64,000 nt of DNA, taken from the IMG/VR virus record IMGVR_UViG_3300020190_000023, positions 36,220 through 100,219 of that record; one strand, written 5' to 3'. Within the stretch, counting starts at the first letter, position 1, and every line of letters begins with the position of its first letter. Under the pieces are notes generated by a model. It made no database searches. It saw only the letters and a list, made by a program, of their open reading frames with translations, and was not told where the DNA came from. The translations under genes and the position numbers were made by a program. The DNA is from a virus. Shown piece by piece: positions 30,936 to 39,154 of this stretch.

Positions 30936-30976
30936 AATATTTATAATAAAATAAAAAAAGAAAAATCAAAAACGTA

Positions 30977-31660
30977 ATGAAAAAAGTTATAAGATTAACA
31001 GAATCAGATTTAATGAGAATTGTTAAACGAGTTATTTCTGAAAATCAAAGAGAACAAATGAGATATGGTAATAGGTCTTCAAGAAGACAATATAGTAGAT
31101 TAAATGAATCAGAATTAAATGAAATGTTTGGTTTCAAAGAAAAAATCATGTCCGCAATTGATAAAGCTAAAAGTATCGCGGCAAGAGTAACTTCAAAACT
31201 TAGAGATGAGTTTGATGATGAAGAAGCTCAAGAAGGTTTAGACATTTTAAAAGATAAAGCAGGTGTTTCTAATTTTGGTAAAATTGCGTCAACTATCGAG
31301 TTAGGTACAGAAGAAATCTCCGACAGAGAGGCTGAAAAATTAGGTCAAATGGCTAACCAAGAACCAAGTGGTGAAATGGCTGAAGGTTTTTGGGCTGATA
31401 CAGGTAAAAGATGGTTAGCCAGATTTATGGGTCTTATCGGAATTCCTTCAGGTGTTGCGGCTAGTATTATTGGTTTTGGGGCAATGGGGTATAATACTGG
31501 TTGGGCAAGTAGTGAATTTTTAACTAGAATGCACTTTTTAATTGACGGTGCCGTTGGTAACTATGGAGGTCCTTTATCGGTTCTCACTTTTATGATTTCA
31601 ATATTCTCAATTATATTTGTTGTAGCCAACTGGAACGCAGGTAAAAAAAGTAGTAGATAA
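30977..31660 (+). CDS. Leader-bearing membrane protein (RLTESDL)
   Basis: 227 residues; leader MKKVIRLTESDLMRIVKRV then ISE, matching an I-x-E cleavage site of T4 type at residue 22. A second LNESELNEMFG copy follows at about 38. The middle is helical (DKAKSIAARVTSKLRDEF), and the C-terminal third has two membrane segments (GLIGIPSGVAASIIGFGAM; SVLTFMISIFSIIFVVA). May be an internal head protein that enters the host membrane on infection (inference). Confidence 0.72.
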   Translation: MKKVIRLTESDLMRIVKRVISENQREQMRYGNRSSRRQYSRLNESELNEMFGFKEKIMSAIDKAKSIAARVTSKLRDEFDDEEAQEGLDILKDKAGVSNFGKIASTIELGTEEISDREAEKLGQMANQEPSGEMAEGFWADTGKRWLARFMGLIGIPSGVAASIIGFGAMGYNTGWASSEFLTRMHFLIDGAVGNYGGPLSVLTFMISIFSIIFVVANWNAGKKSSR

Positions 31661-31680
31661 TTATAAAAACTATTAATATT

Positions 31681-31708
31681 AAAAAAGAGGATTTAGGTCC
31701 TCTTTTTT
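31681..31708. terminator. Bidirectional terminator
   Basis: AAAAAAGAGGA / TCCTCTTTTTT 11-bp inverted repeat between convergent genes; A-run and T-run on both sides. Confidence 0.85.
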
Positions 31709-32031
31709 GTTTCCAAGATATCCTCAAGAATTCTAATACGAAGTGAGAATAATTTGTATAAATCATTTTCAAAAACTTTCGATAGTATCGGATAAACCAA
31801 AATCCAATATAAAAAATGTACAACTGCGGTTGACATTATATATCCAATAGTTAACTCACCCATAATCAGTCTAACTAAAACCAACATTAAAGTTAAAGTA
31901 GCAATGAATTCAAATCCTTTAGTGGTGAATGTTCTAAAAAACTTATGTATAAAGATTGCAAATTTAATTCTTGTAACTGAATAACCTTTATATACATTAA
32001 GTTCATTCATAAATTTATTGTAGTCTTTCAT
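31693..32031 (-). CDS. Small membrane protein (112 aa)
   Basis: Two membrane segments at about 40-60 (FEFIATLTLMLVLVRLIM) and 65-85 (IGYIMSTAVVHFLYWILVY), basic ends, C-terminal helix. Follows the 135-residue gene in the same direction. Function unknown. Confidence 0.65.
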   Translation of the reverse strand: MKDYNKFMNELNVYKGYSVTRIKFAIFIHKFFRTFTTKGFEFIATLTLMLVLVRLIMGELTIGYIMSTAVVHFLYWILVYPILSKVFENDLYKLFSLRIRILEDILETKKRT

Positions 32032-32042
32032 TTTTTTATATT

Positions 32043-32450
32043 TTATGATTTTAACACTTTATAATCAATTTTAGTTAAAGATTCAATACCAGTTTCATTA
32101 ATTTTGTCAAGAATAAAATCAATAGTTAAGTTTTCACTTACAAATTCATCAAACAAAGGTTTAAATTCCCCTTCGGTCAAAGTCTTGTTCATATTAATTT
32201 GTCTCAGCACACTTTGTGTAATATCCGAAAAATGAACTAACACTTCATATTTTTCAAACAGAATAAACAATTTTTTATTTTTGATTTCATTTAAAAAAGT
32301 ATACAAAATGTCATGACTTTCTTCATTTTCACAAAATGCAATCTTGTTAAAGTCTTCACTTGTTAGAATATCTCTCATTTCACTGAAGATAGTATCTTCC
32401 ATTTCACCATCTACAGGTTTTCCCACAATAAAAAATCCCACCTGAGTCAT
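32043..32450 (-). CDS. Hypothetical protein (135 aa)
   Basis: Acidic protein, MTQVGFFIVGKPVDGE start, alternating beta and helix (KKLFILFEKYEVLVHF). It begins 8 nt after the stop of the zinc protease gene, in one operon with it. No family recognised. Confidence 0.65.
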   Translation of the reverse strand: MTQVGFFIVGKPVDGEMEDTIFSEMRDILTSEDFNKIAFCENEESHDILYTFLNEIKNKKLFILFEKYEVLVHFSDITQSVLRQINMNKTLTEGEFKPLFDEFVSENLTIDFILDKINETGIESLTKIDYKVLKS

Positions 32451-32458
32451 AACTTTTA

Positions 32459-33064
32459 TTATTTAATTTTACTTTTACACTCAAAACAAAGTTCTTCTCC
32501 ATGGCCCTTCGCTAACGCACAACCATTATTATCACAGTGGTCCAAACCTAAAGTATGTGCGTATTCGTGAACTAAAGTTCTTTTTAATGTTTTAGTTCTA
32601 ACAATTATAGTGTTACCATTAATTCTTGCACATCCTTTTATACTTTTATCGGTTTCAGTCGACATCATTTCATCATTAGTCACATAAATAACTTTTTTAC
32701 CTGAAACTCTTAAATGGTCAAGAGCTTCGTGGCCTTTAATCACGTTTGAACTGTAATATTTGTCGTCTAACATAACAGGACTCTCGATAGTACAGTGCGT
32801 GTTGTAATATCCTTCGATTACACTTTCAGCTCTTAACAAATCAGAGTGACTAAAATTACCTAAACCTTTTATATAAACAATGTTACCCAAATCATCATAG
32901 GTATTCATACTTGTAGTCTCAATAGGTCTTTGTTTAAGCAAGTCACCCGTGATTATGGATGAATAATCCCAATTATGTTTTTCTAAGTATTCATAAAGGC
33001 CACCAATAACAATCATTACCAATGCCACATATACAACGTCTTTTAAGAATGAGTAAGTTTTCAT
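32459..33064 (-). CDS. Membrane-anchored archaemetzincin-like protease
   Basis: Start at MKTYSFLKDVVYVALVMIV, fixed by the class A element TATCTTTG (33069-33076, minus strand) 4 nt before. Residues 10-27 form a membrane anchor. The catalytic part reads HEYAHTLGLDHC (H-E-x2-H-x2-G-x2-H-C) near residue 170, followed by C-x4-C and a C-F-E-C pair, the zinc-binding layout of archaemetzincins with shortened spacing. 201 residues. Extracytoplasmic or cytoplasmic side not decidable; target unknown. Confidence 0.8.
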   Translation of the reverse strand: MKTYSFLKDVVYVALVMIVIGGLYEYLEKHNWDYSSIITGDLLKQRPIETTSMNTYDDLGNIVYIKGLGNFSHSDLLRAESVIEGYYNTHCTIESPVMLDDKYYSSNVIKGHEALDHLRVSGKKVIYVTNDEMMSTETDKSIKGCARINGNTIIVRTKTLKRTLVHEYAHTLGLDHCDNNGCALAKGHGEELCFECKSKIK

Positions 33065-33104
33065 ATCACAAAGATACAATAATTTTTTAATTGCGTGGTA
33101 TTGT

Positions 33105-33206
33105 TCAGGAATATTTTTCTTCCCAAATAGACATTTCTTTCAGATAAGATTCGTATTCTTCTGAATTAATGAAATCTTCGTGAATTTGTTGGTGTATATC
33201 TTCCAT
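33105..33206 (-). CDS. Very small acidic protein (33 aa)
   Basis: MEDIHQQIHEDFINSEEYES start; fills the gap between the protease gene and tRNA-Arg on the same strand. Helical, acidic. Coding is plausible but not proven. Confidence 0.45.
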   Translation of the reverse strand: MEDIHQQIHEDFINSEEYESYLKEMSIWEEKYS

Positions 33207-33218
33207 ATTTTAAAGTTG

Positions 33219-33292
33219 TAGTCCTGCCAGGATTCAAACCTGGAGTCTACTCATTAGAAGTGAGTTGCATTATTCAATTATGCTACAGGACC
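33219..33292 (-). tRNA. tRNA-Arg(UCU)
   Basis: Acceptor GGTCCTG/CAGGACT, anticodon arm ACTCA-CTTCTAA-TGAGT (anticodon TCT), T-arm CCAGG-TTTGAAT-CCTGG. Reads AGA, the main Arg codon of AT-rich genomes. Confidence 0.92.
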
Positions 33293-33298
33293 ATTTAA

Positions 33299-33478
33299 TT
33301 AAATTTTTTTGACCTCGTACTTATGACCTGAATCAGAATTAGTTTCAAAAATATCTTTCATTTTTGTCGCTTCTTCTATAGAATCGAATTCCCAAATTTC
33401 AGTATCTGTATTTAATAATATAACGGGTATCCTTTTTTTATCGTCACCCATTTTAACATGTTTGATTATAACGTACAT
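33299..33478 (-). CDS. Small protein (59 aa)
   Basis: MYVIIKHVKMGDDKKRIPVI start, then TDTEIWEFDSIEEATKM: a compact beta-beta-alpha pattern seen in many phage small proteins that hold a residue table of W-E-F...A..M. Lies just upstream of tRNA-Arg. Function unknown. Confidence 0.6.
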   Translation of the reverse strand: MYVIIKHVKMGDDKKRIPVILLNTDTEIWEFDSIEEATKMKDIFETNSDSGHKYEVKKI

Positions 33479-33515
33479 ATTTTTTTAATAATAATAAGAT
33501 AAAAAATATTATAGG

Positions 33516-34595
33516 TCAAATACTAAAACCACCCTTTCTTCTTTGACTATTACCAAATATATTAGGACTGTTACCTTTTCTTTTTGGTTTAGTTTTAAAC
33601 ATTTCCCTTTTTAACTTTGCGATTGTATCTTCTTTTAATATTATTGGTTGTTCTTTTGGTTTTGGAATTATTTGTTGTTTAATAGAATCTTTTGGGTTGA
33701 AGATTCCTTTATTATTCACAACATTAATTTTATCATAATTAATCGGTATTGTTTTTTCAATGGTTGGTGTTAATTTTTTATGATTATTCTCATCAAAAAT
33801 TTCATCAAGTATTTGTTTATTAGTTTTAGTCTCAACCCGCTCTTTAGGTACTGGAATTTCATTAATTATTTTTAATTTTTCATAAGAAGGTAATGAATAA
33901 ATATATTTTGCGGTACGTCCTTGTAGGGTTTTATCACCAAAGGAATTATTATCACTATATGATTGTTTGTCATGCCAATTATATATGTATAATGGTTCAT
34001 TAATGTAGTGGAAATGTTCTTCCCCTGACATCTCTAACATAGGTATACCTATCCCTAAATCACAAGCGGCTTTAAAATATTCACCATCAAATTTTAAATG
34101 TTTATCATTTATTGACCTAAATAAAAATGCTCTATATGACCTCATATGTGAAAAATTCCAAGAAGTTTTTCTTGCTTTTTCTGGATTAGGTTTACCGTAA
34201 TTACCAAGTCTACCTTTATTATCGGACCATCTTGTACCACAAATCCAAATATCATTATTTGAAAATACCTTATTAATTAACCCTAAAACATAATTATCAG
34301 ATAACCTATCATCCCCATCAATCTCAATTATAACATCGTTCCAATTTATTTTGGGGTTATCCTTAATAACATCTATAAAATTTTTTGTCTTGTATTTTTT
34401 ATTTTCATTTTTGATTAAGATAAATCGTTTGTCATCCCCGATAGCGTTTTTTGCTACTTCATAAGAATTGTCGGTTGACATATCATCAATAAAATATGAG
34501 ACAAAATTGGTATAATATTGGTTTTTTAATGATTGTATGCACTCTTTCACATATTTTTCACAATTCCAAAAAGTTGATATTGTAACTATTTTCAT
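33516..34595 (-). CDS. Family 2 glycosyltransferase
   Basis: Residues 1-230 form a GT-A domain: VTISTFWNCEKYVKECIQSL, FIDDMSTDNS near 37 and VIIEIDGDDRLSDN near 89 (D-x-D type metal site). The C-terminal 120 residues are Lys/Pro-rich and disordered. Substrate unknown. It is divergent from the sugar cluster to its right and probably works with it on a host surface or virion glycan. Confidence 0.85.
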   Translation of the reverse strand: MKIVTISTFWNCEKYVKECIQSLKNQYYTNFVSYFIDDMSTDNSYEVAKNAIGDDKRFILIKNENKKYKTKNFIDVIKDNPKINWNDVIIEIDGDDRLSDNYVLGLINKVFSNNDIWICGTRWSDNKGRLGNYGKPNPEKARKTSWNFSHMRSYRAFLFRSINDKHLKFDGEYFKAACDLGIGIPMLEMSGEEHFHYINEPLYIYNWHDKQSYSDNNSFGDKTLQGRTAKYIYSLPSYEKLKIINEIPVPKERVETKTNKQILDEIFDENNHKKLTPTIEKTIPINYDKINVVNNKGIFNPKDSIKQQIIPKPKEQPIILKEDTIAKLKREMFKTKPKRKGNSPNIFGNSQRRKGGFSI

Positions 34596-34663
34596 AAATT
34601 TTAAACTCTATATTTATAAATAGGGTAAGATAACTATTATTTATCTTAATCATATATTAAAAT

Positions 34664-35233
34664 ATGGAAAAAAAAACATTTACAGTACCAAAACCAAGAG
34701 TTTTTCATGTTATTCCGTGGAATTCAGAAAAAAAGATTGGCAAGTCATACAATGAAATAATGAATCTAATTGATGACAACGATTGGTGTTGCTTTTTAGA
34801 TGGGGACGCAGTACATACCACTCCATTTTTTGGTAAATATATCGAGGAGGTAATCCAATCTAATCCCGAGTATTCACTCCTTACTTGTTATACCAACAGG
34901 ATAGGTTGTTTTTATCAGTTAGCTCCGAATGTCAATAAATCCTCAAATGACCAAAAATATCATAGAGAATTTGGGGAAAAATTATGGAACACGAATAAAA
35001 CCAATGTATTAGATATTACTGATAAAACTCTACTAAGTGGAGTTATAATTCTAATTAAAAAATCTTCGTGGGAGCGGGTAGGTGGTTTTAAAGAAATAGG
35101 TATGTTGGGTGTTGATAATGATATACACTTAAGATTTAAAAATGCAGGACTCAAAGTCGGTTTAATGAGAGGTATTTATGTCCAACATTGGTATAGAGGT
35201 GGGAATATGAACGATAAAAAACATTTATTATGA
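34664..35233 (+). CDS. GT-A-type glycosyltransferase
   Basis: 189 residues; lacks a typical N-terminal nucleotide-binding strand but has WCCFLDGDAVHTTP near 44 (D-x-D) and VGGFKEIGMLGVDNDIHLRF near 143, the G-x-D/ED segment of family 2-like enzymes. First gene of a plus-strand cluster of six; the stop overlaps the next start (ATGA). Acceptor unknown. Confidence 0.78.
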   Translation: MEKKTFTVPKPRVFHVIPWNSEKKIGKSYNEIMNLIDDNDWCCFLDGDAVHTTPFFGKYIEEVIQSNPEYSLLTCYTNRIGCFYQLAPNVNKSSNDQKYHREFGEKLWNTNKTNVLDITDKTLLSGVIILIKKSSWERVGGFKEIGMLGVDNDIHLRFKNAGLKVGLMRGIYVQHWYRGGNMNDKKHLL

Positions 35234-35733
35234 AATTAATTAGTTTTTACTGTGATGTAGATGGAGGTGATTTTTATAAAAACTCATCAAAAAATTTAAT
35301 TCAGGATTGTATTGAATTTGGTATTGATTACTACATTGATGAATATAATTTTGGTACTTCATGGATAGATAATGTTAGGGCGAAGCCAACTTTTATAGTT
35401 GAGATGATGGAGAAATTTAATCAAGATTTATTATGGTTGGATATTGATTGTAGAATCAATAAAAATATAGACTTCCCAATTGATTCTGATTGGTTAGTGG
35501 ATTTTAAAAAAAATGGCTCCCCTCATGATTATGTACATATAATAAAAAATACGAAAGAAAATAAACAATTTTTATTAGAATGGATTAAGGAGATTAATGA
35601 AACTAAATCAGGTTCCCACTCTGCTTTTATGAAGATTTATAATAAAATAAACGTCAATAAAATACCTTTTGGATATTTTACATTAGGTTTATCAGATATT
35701 GACTCCAAAAAAACATACATAAATGGAAAATAA
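35230..35733 (+). CDS. Putative glycosyltransferase
   Basis: 167 residues with LLWLDIDCRINKNIDFP near 75, a D-x-D site in a GT-A-like context, preceded by the N-terminal strand MKLISFYCDVDGG. Overlaps both neighbours. Smaller than usual for the fold, so the enzyme may be minimal or need a partner. Confidence 0.65.
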   Translation: MKLISFYCDVDGGDFYKNSSKNLIQDCIEFGIDYYIDEYNFGTSWIDNVRAKPTFIVEMMEKFNQDLLWLDIDCRINKNIDFPIDSDWLVDFKKNGSPHDYVHIIKNTKENKQFLLEWIKEINETKSGSHSAFMKIYNKINVNKIPFGYFTLGLSDIDSKKTYINGK

Positions 35734-36328
35734 TTTTGACTCATCAAAATATGATGATAAATATTATAATTGGTTTGTAAAAAACACTAAAGATTATATT
35801 AAAACCACTATGGATTGGTTTATTGATACATATAAACCAAAATCAATAATTGATTACGGTTGTGGTATTGGGGCTTATTTAGAGTCAGGTTTTAACAAAG
35901 GGGTTGAAAGACTTCAAGGGTTTGATATAAATGGTGAGATTTTAAAAAAATATACAAACCCGTTAATAGGTAAGTTTATAACTTATACCGATTGTACGGA
36001 AAAAATAAATACTGATAAGTACGAATGTATAATTTCAATAGAAACTGCGGAGCACATTAATCCATTAAAAAGTGAGGTGTTTGTCATGAACTTAATTAAT
36101 TCTGCAGATGAAAATTCATTAATTATTTTTTCCGCCGCACAACCAGAACAAAATGGGACAGGTCATATAAATTGCCAAACCAAAGAATTTTGGATTGAAC
36201 TTTTTAATACCTATGGTTTTGGCGTGGATTCCCAAGTGACTAAGGAGGTTTCTGAAAAGTGGAAAACTTTAAAAGCTCCAAAATACGTGTATAATAATCT
36301 AATAATTTTTAAAAAAGATGACTTATAA
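35723..36328 (+). CDS. SAM-dependent methyltransferase
   Basis: Class I fold: motif I SIIDYGCGIGAYLESG near residues 39-54, acidic strand end LQGFDINGE near 70, then CIISIETAEHINP near 105. 201 residues. In the middle of the sugar cluster, overlapping the genes on both sides, so it probably O-methylates a sugar (inference). Confidence 0.87.
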   Translation: MENNFDSSKYDDKYYNWFVKNTKDYIKTTMDWFIDTYKPKSIIDYGCGIGAYLESGFNKGVERLQGFDINGEILKKYTNPLIGKFITYTDCTEKINTDKYECIISIETAEHINPLKSEVFVMNLINSADENSLIIFSAAQPEQNGTGHINCQTKEFWIELFNTYGFGVDSQVTKEVSEKWKTLKAPKYVYNNLIIFKKDDL

Positions 36329-37019
36329 AGTTTGGTGGATGGTAGGTGAAAAAATTCATAATTTTGGTGATGTATTAACACCAAAATTATTCGACCATTA
36401 CTCAATAAAATACGAATACACTAAAGAAAATTATAATTTAATTTCTATTGGTTCAATTGCGAATAAAGCAACTGAAAATTGTTTAGTTATTGGTTCAGGT
36501 TCCGCGTGGGAAAATGGTAAATTAAACCCAAAAGCAATATGGAAATTTGTTAGGGGACCTATTACAAGAAATTTAGTGTTAAAAAATGGGGGGGAATGCC
36601 CTGAAATTTATGGTGACGCAGCATTATTACTTCCTAATTTTTGTGATGAAAGTAAAAAAAAATACGATTTAGGTATAATACCGCATATGAAAGAGTATCA
36701 TAAAATTAAAGAAAAATACCCAAATCATAACGTAATTAACTTAAATAACCCAAACCCTTTAGAAGTTGTTAAACAAATTACGGAATGTAGACAAACTATA
36801 TCAAGTTCTTTACATGGTTTAATTTGTTCACACGCATATGGTATACCATCCGCATGGGTCAAGTTTTCAGACATTATAATTGGTGATGATACAAAATATA
36901 AAGACCATTTTATGTCTATTAATCTTACACCAACCCTATCAACTATGGAAAATCCTAAATTTACTTACCAAAGTAATATAAATACCTCTCAAATAGAGTC
37001 GATAATAAAAGATTTATAA
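36318..37019 (+). CDS. Polysaccharide pyruvyl transferase-like protein
   Basis: 233 residues: NFGDVLTPKLFDHY at the start, LVIGSGSAWENG near 54, WKFVRGPITRNLVL near 75, GDAALLLPNF near 97 and TISSSLHGLICSHAYGIPSAWV near 160. These are the landmarks of the family that adds pyruvate ketals to sugars using PEP, as in exopolysaccharide and cell-wall synthesis. Would add a negative charge to a surface glycan. Confidence 0.88.
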   Translation: MTYKVWWMVGEKIHNFGDVLTPKLFDHYSIKYEYTKENYNLISIGSIANKATENCLVIGSGSAWENGKLNPKAIWKFVRGPITRNLVLKNGGECPEIYGDAALLLPNFCDESKKKYDLGIIPHMKEYHKIKEKYPNHNVINLNNPNPLEVVKQITECRQTISSSLHGLICSHAYGIPSAWVKFSDIIIGDDTKYKDHFMSINLTPTLSTMENPKFTYQSNINTSQIESIIKDL

Positions 37020-37024
37020 TAATT

Positions 37025-37819
37025 GTGGAAATAAATTTTTCATCAAAACAAATTAAAGACGAAGTTTTAAAATCCTTGTTAAATAGAAAACCATTATTCA
37101 TGTTAAGGATGGGTGATGGAGAAATGATTTTAGCCAATTACGATAAAAATAATACAAGTAAAAATGATGATAAAAGGATAACTAAATTCTCAAAAAAACA
37201 GATTGGTAGAAGGTTGACAAATGATGAAATTAATAACACACAAATTAATTTAATTAATTCAGTACTGAAATGTAATATACTTGGATTACCAACTGAAAAA
37301 CACATTATAAAAAATAGTTTATGGTCCGATTTAATCACCTATTATGAAAAAATTAAGGATGATAACCCTACTAATTGGATTGATAAAAATTATTGTACGA
37401 TTAATTCTCATTTTGAGTTAGTCGATAATGGTGATTTATTTGAAATTTTTGAGTCTATAGATAGCATTGTAATTGTTAGTTGTAGAGATGTTAAAGATAA
37501 AATTAAAAAAAGATTCCCAAATATTAATCATGTTGAGCAATATTTAATACCTGGAGAACAAGTATACGAAGAAGTATTAAACAATAATCTTGACATATTT
37601 GAGGAAATTAACAAAATAACAAAAAAATTAAACTCTGTAGATAGGTCGGGACAACTTTTAATTTTTGGAGCGGGCGCATTTGGTAAACATTTAGGGTTTG
37701 TATTTTCAGAATTAAATGGGGTTTCTTTAGATTTAGGTAGTGTTTTTGATTTTTTTGTCGGGAAGATAACTAGGGGTCCTGGTAAAGGTAAAACCTCTTA
37801 CATAAAACCTGTTTTATAA
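37025..37819 (+). CDS. GT-D-type glycosyltransferase-like protein
   Basis: 264 residues starting with GTG. FMLRMGDGEMILANY near residues 25-39 is the R-x-G-D-G-E signature of the GT-D fold (GlcNAc/glucose transferases acting on Ser-rich adhesins and similar). The C-terminus has LLIFGAGAFGKHLGFVFS and LDLGSVFDFFVGK. Fourth or fifth gene of the sugar cluster. Confidence 0.8.
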   Translation: MEINFSSKQIKDEVLKSLLNRKPLFMLRMGDGEMILANYDKNNTSKNDDKRITKFSKKQIGRRLTNDEINNTQINLINSVLKCNILGLPTEKHIIKNSLWSDLITYYEKIKDDNPTNWIDKNYCTINSHFELVDNGDLFEIFESIDSIVIVSCRDVKDKIKKRFPNINHVEQYLIPGEQVYEEVLNNNLDIFEEINKITKKLNSVDRSGQLLIFGAGAFGKHLGFVFSELNGVSLDLGSVFDFFVGKITRGPGKGKTSYIKPVL

Positions 37820-37821
37820 TA

Positions 37822-38505
37822 ATGAAGACAATAATTTATAGTGCAAATATTGGGGATTACGATAATTTTAATAACCCCGTGATTTATGATAAAAATGTAA
37901 GATATATATTATTTACTGATAATAAATATATTAAATCAGATGTGTGGGAAATTTGCCATACTGATTTGATAAATGAGACATTAGATAGTCGAAAATTGGC
38001 TAGATACATTAAAGTCAATCCTCATATTGTTCTTCCTAAACACGATATAAACATATGGATTGACCATTGTTTTATACCAAAATTTACTAACGTAAATGAA
38101 CTTTTTAAAAAGATGGAGTTTACTAAAGATAAAAATATTATGATATTTCCTCATAGTTGGAGAAAATGTATATATGAGGAGTCAAAAAAAGTGTTAGAAC
38201 AAAAACTTGATTCTAAGCTAGTAGTCGAGAATCAAATGTTAAAATATAGAGAAGAGGGTTTTCCTAAAAATTTTGGTTTATTTGAAACAGGGTTTATGGT
38301 TAGAAGGAATGTTGATAAGGTTAATGAATTTAATAATATATGGTGGAATGAGATTAATAATGGTAGTGGTAGAGACCAATTGTCTAATATGTATGCAAGT
38401 TGGAAAACTTCATTGGTTGTTTTTCCCATAAAATACGGTGAATCCACTTACAAAAACCCATTTTTAGAACCAAAAACCAAACATAATGTAAAACTCACTT
38501 TTTAA
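37822..38505 (+). CDS. DUF616-like glycosyltransferase
   Basis: 227 residues: IIYSANIGDYDNFNNP at the start, YILFTDNKYIKSDVWEI near 30, DSRKLARYIKVNPHIVLP near 53 and INIWIDHCFIP near 73. This is the layout of the DUF616/TOD1-type family, related to glycosyltransferases. Last gene of the cluster, 2 nt after the previous one. Confidence 0.8.
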   Translation: MKTIIYSANIGDYDNFNNPVIYDKNVRYILFTDNKYIKSDVWEICHTDLINETLDSRKLARYIKVNPHIVLPKHDINIWIDHCFIPKFTNVNELFKKMEFTKDKNIMIFPHSWRKCIYEESKKVLEQKLDSKLVVENQMLKYREEGFPKNFGLFETGFMVRRNVDKVNEFNNIWWNEINNGSGRDQLSNMYASWKTSLVVFPIKYGESTYKNPFLEPKTKHNVKLTF

Positions 38506-38566
38506 TCTCTTGTTAAGATAATTATCTTTGTTTATATTTAAAAGAAAAATTATTTTGAAAGATATT

Positions 38567-39058
38567 ATGGAAAAAGTATTAGTTTTAAATTCGGACTATA
38601 CTCCTATAAATATAACTACAGTATACAGAGGTTTTAATTTAGTGACAAAAGGTAAAGCAGAAATTTTAAAATCTTCTGAAAACCCAATTATTGCAGGTGC
38701 AAATAAGTTTGTTAGACCTCTAATAATTAGACTACTAAACTATGTTAGACATAGAATTCACAAATTAAAAATTAACCGTCATAGATTATTTAAACGAGAT
38801 AATCATGAGTGTGTTTATTGTGGTAGTAAAAAAAACTTAACTGTTGACCATATACAACCTAAATCTAAAGGTGGTTCAAATACTTGGCAAAATCTTGTCA
38901 CTTGTTGCGGTACTTGTAATCGACAAAAAGGTGATAGAACTCCTGGAGAAGCCAATATGAAGTTAAGGTTTAAACCTTATGAACCATCAATATTTTCTGA
39001 AATTATAAATTCAAATGTAGAACATATTTGGGAAGACTTTAAGAAGTCATTTAGTTAA
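38567..39058 (+). CDS. HNH endonuclease
   Basis: Started at MEKVLVLNSDYTPINITT, the usual first residues of this HNH subgroup; a TTG/TATATTTA promoter lies at 38510-38540. The nuclease core is CVYCGSKKNLTVDHIQPKSKGG (read in two parts) with a second CCGTC-x-C-NRQKGDRTP pair. 163 residues. Such free-standing phage enzymes are often mobile, although some of this type accompany terminases. Confidence 0.88.
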   Translation: MEKVLVLNSDYTPINITTVYRGFNLVTKGKAEILKSSENPIIAGANKFVRPLIIRLLNYVRHRIHKLKINRHRLFKRDNHECVYCGSKKNLTVDHIQPKSKGGSNTWQNLVTCCGTCNRQKGDRTPGEANMKLRFKPYEPSIFSEIINSNVEHIWEDFKKSFS

Positions 39059-39060
39059 AA

Positions 39061-39090
39061 ACAAAAAGGTGTCTTTCGACACCTTTTTGT
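39061..39090. terminator. Bidirectional terminator
   Basis: ACAAAAAGGTGTC-TTTC-GACACCTTTTTGT, a 13-bp perfect inverted repeat after the HNH gene. Confidence 0.9.
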
Positions 39091-39154
39091 TAGATTTGGA
39101 ATACCCCCTTTCTTTTATTGGTTTATCCCATACGAGAACTACCTCGTAGGTTTC

